Part shown: positions 1-6,139 of the stretch, piece by piece | How positions within the stretch are numbered: the stretch's first letter is position 1 | Layout of the letters: every line of letters starts with the position of its first letter | NCBI GenBank assembly: GCA_958442925.1 | Contig: CAUCIO010000060.1 | Coordinates: 1-12,044 of the forward strand | Reading direction: 5' to 3' | Source: an uncultured Clostridium sp. | Lineage (GTDB): Bacteria; Bacillota; Clostridia; Lachnospirales; Lachnospiraceae | Length of the DNA: 12,044 nucleotides | Made by a program: the position numbers and the translations under genes | Notes under the pieces: generated by a model | Told to the model about the DNA's origin: nothing | The model's input: the letters and a program-made list of their open reading frames with translations, nothing else | The model's database searches: none

Positions 1-1284
1 TACCTTCTGGACGGTGTGAACGTCCCGCCCGCTGATTTCTGCGGAAATCTCCTGTACTTCTTTTAAGAGGCGGTCAAACCGATTCTTGATCACATCCTCC
101 GGAATCTGATTTTCCATCACAGCTGCAGGAGTTCCGGTGCGCTTGGAATAAATAAACGTAAAGGCACTGTCGTAGCGAACTCTTCTCACTACATCCAGAG
201 TTTCCTCAAAGTCCTCCTCCGTCTCCCCTGGAAAGCCTACAATAATATCTGTCGTCAAAGAAATATCTGGAATTTCCCGCTTAATCTTCTCAGCCAGCTC
301 CAGGTATTTTTCCTTGGTGTAGCGGCGGTTCATCTGCTCTAAAATCCGGCTGCTGCCTGACTGGAGAGGCAGATGGAGATGGCGGCAGATCTTTTTCGAA
401 TCGCGCATTACCTCAATCAGTTCATCTGACAGATCCTTCGGATGAGAAGTCATAAAACGGATTCGTTCCAGGCCCTCTATCTGCTCTACCCTTCTTAAAA
501 GCTCCGCAAAAGAAATGGGCTCCGGCAGATTTTTTCCGTAAGAATTTACATTCTGGCCAAGGAGCATTACCTCCACTACGCCGTCCGCCACAAGTCCTTC
601 AATTTCTCTTATAATATCCTCCGGCTTTCTGCTTCTCTCTCTTCCGCGTACATAGGGTACAATACAGTAGCTGCAGAAGTTATTGCAGCCAAACATAATA
701 TTGACGCCTGACTTAAACGGATATTTTCTCTCACTGGGCAGATCTTCCACTATCTGATCTGTGTCCTTCCAGATATCGATCACCATCTTTCCAGTCTCGA
801 ATCTGGCATATAAAAGCTCTGCCAGCTTATAAATATTATGGGTTCCAAAAATCACATCCACAAAGCGGTAGGTCTTCTTAATGCGATCTACCACCTGATC
901 CTCCTGCATCATACAGCCGCACAGGCCGATGAGCATTCGGGGATTTTTCTTCTTCAGGCTGTTTAAATAGCCAAGGCGGCCGTACACCCTCTGGTTAGCG
1001 TTTTCACGAACCGTGCAGGTATTGTAAAGCACCAGATCGGCCTCCTCTGTATCCGTATGCTGAAAGCCGGCAGACAGCAGAATGCCTTCCAGTTTTTCTG
1101 AGTCGTGGGCATTCATCTGACACCCGAAGGTTTCAATGTGGAAGGTTACCGCCGCCTTATTCTCCTGTTCCTTCCAGGCCTCCACAGCCCTGCGGCACAG
1201 CCCCATAAAGTACTCCTGTCTTTCTGGTTCAGAAGACGGAGCCTTATTCCAGATTTCCGTATATGTAATGTCTTTTAAATCCAT
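1..1284 (-). CDS. miaB: tRNA-2-methylthio-N6-dimethylallyladenosine synthase MiaB (3' end outside window)
   Basis: Radical-SAM methylthiotransferase that converts i6A37 to ms2i6A37 in tRNAs reading UNN codons. I translated it by hand from the ATG at 1284; 428 codons are present and the frame is open to the window edge. Residues 1-45 are a variable lead-in. The N-terminal methylthiotransferase domain follows, with auxiliary 4Fe-4S cluster cysteines at 55 (FGCQMN), 90 (NTCTVREN) and 124 (CGCMMQ). The radical-SAM cysteines are at 200, 204 and 207 in GCNNFCSYCIVPYVRGRERS, a form typical of MiaB rather than RimO or MtaB. Later conserved blocks include LLGQNVNSYG, LHLPLQSGS and DIIVGFPGET. The missing part should be mostly the C-terminal TRAM RNA-binding domain. 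The start is supported by an AAAGGA ribosome site about 8 bases upstream. The gene has its own promoter and leader, so it can be expressed apart from proA. Confidence 0.96.
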   Translation of the reverse strand, partial: MDLKDITYTEIWNKAPSSEPERQEYFMGLCRRAVEAWKEQENKAAVTFHIETFGCQMNAHDSEKLEGILLSAGFQHTDTEEADLVLYNTCTVRENANQRVYGRLGYLNSLKKKNPRMLIGLCGCMMQEDQVVDRIKKTYRFVDVIFGTHNIYKLAELLYARFETGKMVIDIWKDTDQIVEDLPSERKYPFKSGVNIMFGCNNFCSYCIVPYVRGRERSRKPEDIIREIEGLVADGVVEVMLLGQNVNSYGKNLPEPISFAELLRRVEQIEGLERIRFMTSHPKDLSDELIEVMRDSKKICRHLHLPLQSGSSRILEQMNRRYTKEKYLELAEKIKREIPDISLTTDIIVGFPGETEEDFEETLDVVRRVRYDSAFTFIYSKRTGTPAAVMENQIPEDVIKNRFDRLLKEVQEISAEISGRDVHTVQKV

Positions 1285-1301
1285 TGATCAGGTCCTTTCT
1301 C

Positions 1302-1374
1302 AGCGCCAGTATCTGCCGGCGCCACCCATAAAACTTCATTCCCGTTTTCCGGGAAAGCCGTATAGCAGACGGCT
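1302..1374 (-). promoter_or_regulatory. Structured 5' leader of miaB with three potential hairpins
   Basis: Between the predicted transcription start (about 1379) and the miaB ribosome site there are three inverted repeats. The first is AGCCGT/ACGGCT (1369-1374 with 1356-1361, 7-nt loop). The second is TTCCCG/CGGGAA (1350-1355 with 1339-1344, 5-nt loop) and abuts the first with no gap. The third is GGCGCC/GGCGCT (1318-1323 with 1302-1307, one G-U pair, 10-nt loop) and ends just before the ribosome site AGAAAGGACC. None is followed by a U-run, so they do not look like terminators. They could stabilise the 5' end or tune translation. I recognise no known riboswitch class. The pairing is seen in the sequence; any function is inference. 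Confidence 0.4.
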
Positions 1375-1385
1375 GATATCTACAG

Positions 1386-1414
1386 ATTATAGCATAAATG
1401 CCGGTTAATGGAAA
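1386..1414 (-). promoter_or_regulatory. Probable sigma-A promoter of miaB
   Basis: On the minus strand there is a perfect -10 box TATAAT (1386-1391), preceded by TGC, which gives an extended -10 element. The -35 candidate is TTTCCA (1409-1414, four of six matches to TTGACA), with an ideal 17-bp spacer. Transcription would begin near 1379, leaving a leader of about 95 nt before the miaB ATG. It lies after the end of proA in the 206-bp gap, the widest non-coding stretch in the window. Confidence 0.75.
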
Positions 1415-1426
1415 TAGCAAAACACC

Positions 1427-1452
1427 TGTTAATTTCTTACAGAATTTTAACA
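1427..1452 (-). repeat. AT-rich dyad between proA and the miaB promoter
   Basis: TGTTAA (1447-1452) and TTAACA (1427-1432) form perfect arms. An inner TTCT/AGAA pairing extends this to about ten base pairs with a mismatch, a bulge and a 3-nt loop. It lies 12 bp upstream of the miaB -35 box and about 40 bp after the proA stop. It could be a weak terminator for the proA operon, but it is AT-rich and has no clean U-run. It could also be an operator. Chance is possible. Confidence 0.25.
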
Positions 1453-1490
1453 AATTGCCTGCTTTAGAAGAAAAACGGCTTCCATTTCTG

Positions 1491-2732
1491 CTACTTCCTC
1501 ACCTGTCCGTTTCCGTAAATGATATATTTTGTGGTAGTCAGTTCCTTTAATCCCATAGGGCCTCTGGCATGGAGCTTCTGGGTACTGATTCCAATTTCTG
1601 CGCCAAATCCGAACTCAAATCCGTCTGTGAACCGGGTAGAAGCATTCACATAGACAGCAGCTGCATCCACCTCGTTTAAAAACCGCTGGGCGTGATTATA
1701 ATCCTGCGTAATAATGGACTCAGAATGGCCCGTATTATAGGTATTGATATGGGAAATCGCCTCATCCAGGGAGTCTACCAGCTTCAAAGACAGGATGTAG
1801 TCCAGGTATTCCGTTCCCCAGTCCTCCTCTGATGCCTCCTGAAACTCCGGCACAATGGCTCTGGCCTCTCTGTCAGCCCGAACCTCTACATTCTTTTCGT
1901 CCAGACGCTCCTTCAGTCTCGGAAGCAGCTGTTTTGCCGTATGTTTGTGAACCAGCAGAGACTCACATGCATTGCAGACGCCGATCCGCTGAGTTTTTGC
2001 ATTAAAAATAATCTCAATGGCCATGTCTAAATCAGCGCTCTCATCTACATAGATGTGGCAGTTTCCTGTGCCCGTCTCAATGACTGGGATGGTGCTGTTT
2101 TCCACCACTGTCTGAATCAGTCCGGCTCCTCCCCTTGGAATCAGAACATCCACGTATTCGTTAAGCCGCATAAACTGTCTGGCAGTCTCCCGGTCTGTAT
2201 CTGTAATCAGGCAGACAGCGTCTTCGCAGAGTCCTGCATCTGCAAGCCCCTTTCTCAGACATGCCACAATGGCCTCGTTGGAGCGCAGGGCATCCTTTCC
2301 CCCTTTTAACACCACAGCGTTTCCTGATTTAAAACAAAGTCCGAAAGCATCCGCCGTCACATTGGGCCTGGCCTCGTAAATAATTCCCACCACTCCCAGG
2401 GGAACCCTTTTCTGGCCAATTAACAGACCATTGGGACGCGGCTTCATAGAAATCACCTCGCCCACTGGATCCTCCAGGGCTGCAATCTGTAAAAGCCCCT
2501 CTGCCATAGCCTGAATCCTGTCAGGGTTTAACTCCAGACGATCTACCAGGCCCTGGCTCATGCCGTTTTCCACTGCCAGAATCACATCATCCTGGTTGGC
2601 TGCCAGAATTTCGACTTCCCCTTCCATCAGAGCCTTGGCCGCTGCCCGAAGTCCTCTGTTTTTCTCCTCCGTTCCCAGGCTGTTAAGCTTTCTGGCCGCC
2701 GCCTTTGCTCTCTGTCCAATTTCCTTAAGCAT
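1491..2732 (-). CDS. proA: Gamma-glutamyl phosphate reductase (glutamate-5-semialdehyde dehydrogenase)
   Basis: Second step of proline synthesis: NADPH-dependent reduction of gamma-glutamyl phosphate to glutamate-5-semialdehyde in the cytoplasm. It is 413 residues, normal for the family. Visible blocks are the cofactor-domain segment VGIIYEARPNVTADAFGLC (about 115-133), GNAVVLKGGKDA, the loop IPRGGAGLI (198-206), the catalytic region QRIGVCNACESLLVH with nucleophile Cys256, and the C-terminal ASTRFTDGFEFGFGAEIGIS and GPMGLKELTT motifs. The ATG at 2732 follows a strong GGGAGGAG ribosome site. It overlaps the end of the cyclo-ligase gene by 8 bases, so translation is probably coupled. It is the last gene of the proB-DUF896-cyclo-ligase-proA cluster and ends ahead of a promoter-bearing gap. 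Confidence 0.97.
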   Translation of the reverse strand: MLKEIGQRAKAAARKLNSLGTEEKNRGLRAAAKALMEGEVEILAANQDDVILAVENGMSQGLVDRLELNPDRIQAMAEGLLQIAALEDPVGEVISMKPRPNGLLIGQKRVPLGVVGIIYEARPNVTADAFGLCFKSGNAVVLKGGKDALRSNEAIVACLRKGLADAGLCEDAVCLITDTDRETARQFMRLNEYVDVLIPRGGAGLIQTVVENSTIPVIETGTGNCHIYVDESADLDMAIEIIFNAKTQRIGVCNACESLLVHKHTAKQLLPRLKERLDEKNVEVRADREARAIVPEFQEASEEDWGTEYLDYILSLKLVDSLDEAISHINTYNTGHSESIITQDYNHAQRFLNEVDAAAVYVNASTRFTDGFEFGFGAEIGISTQKLHARGPMGLKELTTTKYIIYGNGQVRK

Positions 2733-3321
2733 GTTCTTTCTCCTCCCTTACCAGGCATCTGTCCGGTGTCACAATCACATCCATATCTGTATCCCAGGGT
2801 TCTGACAAAAGCTCCGGCTCCAGCTGAAATTCATAACATATTCCTATTTTCAGGTGTTTTGGCTCTTTCTCAAAGAAACGGTCATAATAGCCGCCCCCAT
2901 AGCCAAGCCTTGAAAAATCCTGGCCAAAGGCCAGTCCCGGCACAATTACCGGCGCATCCTGACTCACGGCCTTCCTGCAGGCGCTTTTCGGCTCTGGAAT
3001 TCCCATAGCGCCTGGTTCCAGATCTTCCATGCTGGTAATGTAGTAAAAATCCATGTCTTTTCCCTGGACTTTCGGTACGGCTACTGAAATATTTCTGTCC
3101 CAAAGCTCCTGAATCAGCGCTTCTGTCCCCGCCTCATTTCTGACGCTTATATAACAGTACACACAGCATTCCTGTTTCCATTCGTCCATGGAAAAAAGCC
3201 TCTTCGCCAGTTTCCTGTCCCAGCAGGCGCGCCTGTCTTCTGATACCTGTCCTCGCAGCTTTTTCATTTTCTGCCGGATTCTGCCTTTTTCTGCTGCTGC
3301 CTTACCGGCTTTCTGTTCCAT
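2725..3321 (-). CDS. 5-formyltetrahydrofolate cyclo-ligase
   Basis: ATP-dependent enzyme (methenyltetrahydrofolate synthetase; YgfA/YqgN family) that returns 5-formyl-THF to the folate pool as 5,10-methenyl-THF. It is 198 residues, the usual size. The signature GYGGGYYDRFF is at 140-150, preceded by PGLAFGQDFSRLG. The N-terminal KGRIRQKMKKLR (12-23) supplies the basic region that in this family contacts nucleotide and folate, and the C-terminal TDMDVIVTPDR is also typical. The start is supported by GAGGAGG six bases upstream of the ATG. The gene lies between DUF896 and proA and its 3' end overlaps the proA start. Its presence inside a proline operon has no obvious metabolic logic; shared expression as housekeeping genes is the simplest reading. 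Confidence 0.94.
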   Translation of the reverse strand: MEQKAGKAAAEKGRIRQKMKKLRGQVSEDRRACWDRKLAKRLFSMDEWKQECCVYCYISVRNEAGTEALIQELWDRNISVAVPKVQGKDMDFYYITSMEDLEPGAMGIPEPKSACRKAVSQDAPVIVPGLAFGQDFSRLGYGGGYYDRFFEKEPKHLKIGICYEFQLEPELLSEPWDTDMDVIVTPDRCLVREEKEHA

Positions 3322-3360
3322 ATCTGCCTCCTCAGACCTTTCAGAACCTTTCTCTGTCCG

Positions 3361-3588
3361 TTAATGCCTGCGGCTTCCCACATTTCCGTATTTCTGTCCC
3401 AGATCGGTAATACTTCCGTCTTTCTCCTTAATCTGGATACTGTTCAGAGTTCCCCGCATATTCCGGCGGATGGACTCAATGTATTCCTTTCTCAGAGCAG
3501 CCTGCTCTTCCTTCTCCTCCTCAGTCAGACCTACAGCCTGGCTTTTATGATACAGCTCGTTAATTCTGTCTATCTTTTCCTGTTTCAC
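3361..3588 (-). CDS. DUF896 (UPF0291/YnzC-like) small protein
   Basis: A 75-residue protein matching the YnzC family: IDRINELYHKSQAVGLTEEEKEEQ near the N-terminus (about 6-29), then LRKEYIESIRRNMRGTLNSI. The family is small, cytoplasmic and largely helical; its biochemical role is not settled, so I assign none. The start codon is GTG at 3588, with a full AGGAGG nine bases upstream. The C-terminal tail after DLGQKYGN is short and basic. The gene sits 29 bases after proB and 39 before the cyclo-ligase, well within one transcript. Family assignment is from the conserved N-terminal pattern. Confidence 0.88.
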   Translation of the reverse strand: MKQEKIDRINELYHKSQAVGLTEEEKEEQAALRKEYIESIRRNMRGTLNSIQIKEKDGSITDLGQKYGNVGSRRH

Positions 3589-3617
3589 AATATTTGTCCT
3601 CCTGTTTTCTCTGTTTT

Positions 3618-4472
3618 TTATTTTTCTGCCTGTTCCTGCTGCAGATAATCGCTCAGGTGGAAATGTTCGTCCCGTTTTTCTGCAAACAGGGTTCCCTTCT
3701 CCTCACCGCTCAGAATTTCATAGATCACATCCAGGTCGGCCGCATTGGCAATCACCATATCCGATCCGCTGCCTGTAGCAATCTGGGCCGCCACCAGCTT
3801 GGCTGACATGCCGCCAGTTCCCACACTGCTGCTGGTACCCTTCCCCATAGCTAAAAGCTCCGGTGTCAGCTCCCGCACCAGGGGAATCAGCTCTGCGTCC
3901 GGGTTTTTGTTGGGATCGTCTGTATACATGCCGTCAATATCAGACATCAGCATCAGCACATCAGCCCCGATCAGAGCCGCCACCAGGGCTGACAGCCGGT
4001 CATTATCTCCAAACTGAATCTCATAGGTGGAAACCGTATCGTTTTCATTGACAATAGGCACAGTTCCCAGCTTTAACAGCTCGTCGAAGGTATTTCTGGC
4101 ATTAAATCTGGATTCTTCATTGATCATGGTGTTCTTCGTCATAAGAATCTGGGCTGCTGTCTGGTTGTACTCTGCAAACAGCTTCTGGTATACCATCATC
4201 AATCTGGCCTGGCCTACCGCTGCAAAAGCCTGCTTCTGTGCGATTTCCTTCGGACGTTCTGTAAAGCCAAGAGCCTGCCTGCCCGCTGCGATAGCTCCTG
4301 AGGAAACAAGAACCACCTCTCTCCCTTCTCCTCTCAAATCGCTGATAATGCGGACCAGCTTCTCAATCTTCCTCATGTTCAGATCTCCGGTTTCCGGGTG
4401 GGTTAAGGATGAGGAACCTATCTTAATGACAATCCGTTTTTTATTTTTTAAAGCTTCTCTTTCTTTTTCCAT
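3618..4472 (-). CDS. proB: Glutamate 5-kinase, short form without PUA domain
   Basis: First and usually feedback-controlled step of proline synthesis: ATP-dependent phosphorylation of glutamate to gamma-glutamyl phosphate, the unstable substrate of ProA. The amino-acid kinase fold is complete: RIVIKIGSSSLT (13-24), LVSSGAIAAGRQALG (55-69), VNENDTVS (141-148), FGDNDRLSALVAALIGAD (154-171), SDIDGMYTDDPNKNP (177-191) and GTGGMSAKLVAAQIA (218-232). At 284 residues it stops just after the kinase domain, whereas the E. coli enzyme is about 367 with a C-terminal PUA domain. The stop is clean and a well-spaced ribosome site for the next gene follows, so this appears to be the native length. The start ATG at 4472 follows a purine-rich GAGAGAGGAAG run, a looser ribosome site than its neighbours. 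No promoter is visible in the 44 bases upstream, so it is probably cotranscribed with the flavoprotein genes. Confidence 0.96.
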   Translation of the reverse strand: MEKEREALKNKKRIVIKIGSSSLTHPETGDLNMRKIEKLVRIISDLRGEGREVVLVSSGAIAAGRQALGFTERPKEIAQKQAFAAVGQARLMMVYQKLFAEYNQTAAQILMTKNTMINEESRFNARNTFDELLKLGTVPIVNENDTVSTYEIQFGDNDRLSALVAALIGADVLMLMSDIDGMYTDDPNKNPDAELIPLVRELTPELLAMGKGTSSSVGTGGMSAKLVAAQIATGSGSDMVIANAADLDVIYEILSGEEKGTLFAEKRDEHFHLSDYLQQEQAEK

Positions 4473-4516
4473 ATCTCACGCTTCCTCTCTCTCTTCTCTT
4501 CCCCCTCTGTATCTGC

Positions 4517-6136
4517 TTACTCCCCTTTTGGCGGCTTAAATCTTCTGGCAATGGCTTCCGCTGTCTTAATACCATCCATAGCAGCAGAGGTGATTCCACC
4601 TGCATATCCAGCCCCTTCTCCGCAGGGGTAAAGCCCCTTCACGCTGCTTTCCATAGTCTCTCCCCGCCCAATACGCAGAGGTGAGGAGGTTCTGCTCTCC
4701 ACCCCGGCTAAAATAGCGTCATACCGGTTAAATCCTTTGATCATACCGCCAAAGGCTTCGATTCCCTCCTTCATGGAACAGCAGAGCGCTTCCGGAAGTA
4801 CCTGGTTTAAATCAGCAAAAGCTGTCTTTCCGCAGAAAGCCGGTTCCACGTCTCCAAACTGCCGGCTTCTTTGTTTCTCCCGGAAATCCCCATACAGCTG
4901 AACAGGAATCCTGCCATCTCCAGCTCTGTAAGCCAGTTCCTCCAGATGCCTCTGAAAGGCAATTCCGCCCATGGCAGTCATTTCCGGAAAATCCTCCGGT
5001 GTCACCGTCACAATCAGGGCGCTGTTGGCATTCACTCCCTCTCTGGCATGATTGCTCATGCCGTTTACTGCCAGACGCCCAGGCTCAGAAGAGGCATTGA
5101 CCACATAACCGCCTGGACACATGCAGAAAGAATAGACCCCCCTGCCGCCCCCAGTCTGCCTGGTTACCTTATAAGGAGCCGCCCCCAGTCTGCCTGGATT
5201 CTCCATTCCATACTGGGACAGATTAATCTGCTTCTGCGGATGCTGGATTCTAAGTCCCACAGCAAACGCCTTGGCTTCCATGGAAATACCCTTTTGAAAT
5301 AAGGTTTCAAACGTATCTCTTGCGCTGTGCCCTACAGCCAGAATTACTGCTTTCGCAGGAAGTATCTCCTCCCCCCGTTCTGGATGTTCCGTCTTCACGG
5401 CTTCCACCGCTCCATCCCGAATCACCAGATCTGCTGCCTTTGTAAGAAAACGCACCTCACCTCCCAGAGAGATGATCTCTTCTCTCAGACGCTTGACTAC
5501 CTGGCTCAGCACATCCGTTCCTACATGAGGTTTGCTGGAGTACAGAATGGACTCATCAGCTCCTGCCTCTGCAAGAATCCTTAATACCTCTGTATTTCGG
5601 CCTGAGACATCCTTCACCAGAGTATTCAGCTTTCCGTCTGAAAAAGTTCCGGCTCCCCCTTCTCCAAACTGGACGTTGGACTCTGGATTCAAAAGTCCAG
5701 TTTCCCAGAACCGTCTCACATCTTCTGTTCTCGTATCCACATCTGCTCCCCGCTCTAAAATCACCGGCCGGAAACCGGCTCTTGCAAGCATCAGCCCACA
5801 GAACAGTCCCGCAGGGCCAAAGCCGATAATCACAGGCCTGTCAGGCAAATGTTTTGCCTCTGCCTCTGGTTCTGGAAACTGGTAAATCTTTTCCTGTACA
5901 TTGAGAATATTGGGGCTTTTCGCACGCTTCACAGCAGAAACTTCATTTCCTTCTATCTGAACGTCCACCGCATATATGTAAAGCAGTTTCCCCTTTTTTC
6001 TGGCATCTATGGACTGGCGCCGGATCGTCAGCTTTCTGATTTTATCCTGTGGGATTTTTAAAAGCTTTGCCGCCTTTTTTTCTAAATCCTGCTTCCCGTG
6101 ATCCACAGGAAGCTTCAGCTGGTTAATTCGTATCAT
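4517..6136 (-). CDS. COG2509-like FAD-dependent dehydrogenase, function unknown
   Basis: A 539-residue cytoplasmic flavoprotein. The N-terminal ~75 residues form a small basic domain (QDLEKKAAKLLKIPQDKIRK, then a predicted strand LLYIYAVDVQI), typical of this family. An FAD dinucleotide-binding motif follows, VIIGFGPAGLFCGLMLARAG (102-121), with the ribose-binding acid at Glu128. Further blocks are NVQFGEGGAGTFSDGKLNT, VYSFCMCPGGYVVNASSE and the C-terminal FAD motif LYPCGEGAGYAGGITSAAMDG. Family members are annotated only as FAD-dependent dehydrogenases or oxidoreductases; the substrate is unknown. The ATG at 6136 uses GGAGGA nine bases upstream, inside the end of the preceding flavoprotein gene, and only 3 bases separate the two, so they are very likely translated together. 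The gene contains a 20-bp exact direct repeat at 5144-5163 and 5178-5197. Confidence 0.9.
   Translation of the reverse strand: MIRINQLKLPVDHGKQDLEKKAAKLLKIPQDKIRKLTIRRQSIDARKKGKLLYIYAVDVQIEGNEVSAVKRAKSPNILNVQEKIYQFPEPEAEAKHLPDRPVIIGFGPAGLFCGLMLARAGFRPVILERGADVDTRTEDVRRFWETGLLNPESNVQFGEGGAGTFSDGKLNTLVKDVSGRNTEVLRILAEAGADESILYSSKPHVGTDVLSQVVKRLREEIISLGGEVRFLTKAADLVIRDGAVEAVKTEHPERGEEILPAKAVILAVGHSARDTFETLFQKGISMEAKAFAVGLRIQHPQKQINLSQYGMENPGRLGAAPYKVTRQTGGGRGVYSFCMCPGGYVVNASSEPGRLAVNGMSNHAREGVNANSALIVTVTPEDFPEMTAMGGIAFQRHLEELAYRAGDGRIPVQLYGDFREKQRSRQFGDVEPAFCGKTAFADLNQVLPEALCCSMKEGIEAFGGMIKGFNRYDAILAGVESRTSSPLRIGRGETMESSVKGLYPCGEGAGYAGGITSAAMDGIKTAEAIARRFKPPKGE
5144..5197. repeat. Perfect 20-bp direct repeat inside the COG2509-like gene
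   Basis: The plus-strand sequence gccgcccccagtctgcctgg occurs at 5144-5163 and again at 5178-5197, 34 bp apart, with mismatches at both flanks. Because 34 is not a multiple of three, the two copies are read in different frames of the same gene: one gives RQTGGG, the other PGRLGAA. Both segments lie in a conserved-looking stretch before the CMCPGG motif. Slippage or recombination between the copies would delete 34 bp and shift the frame. Confidence 0.9.
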
Positions 6137-6139
6137 GCT

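Noticed and set aside
1244..1453. A 69-codon minus-strand frame across the miaB promoter and leader
   Set aside because: It overlaps the miaB start out of frame and covers the promoter; there is no ribosome site, so it is not a likely leader peptide.
4027..4539. A 170-codon plus-strand open frame
   Set aside because: It lies opposite proB, whose motifs and frame are clear; its hydrophobic stretches are complements of proB codons.
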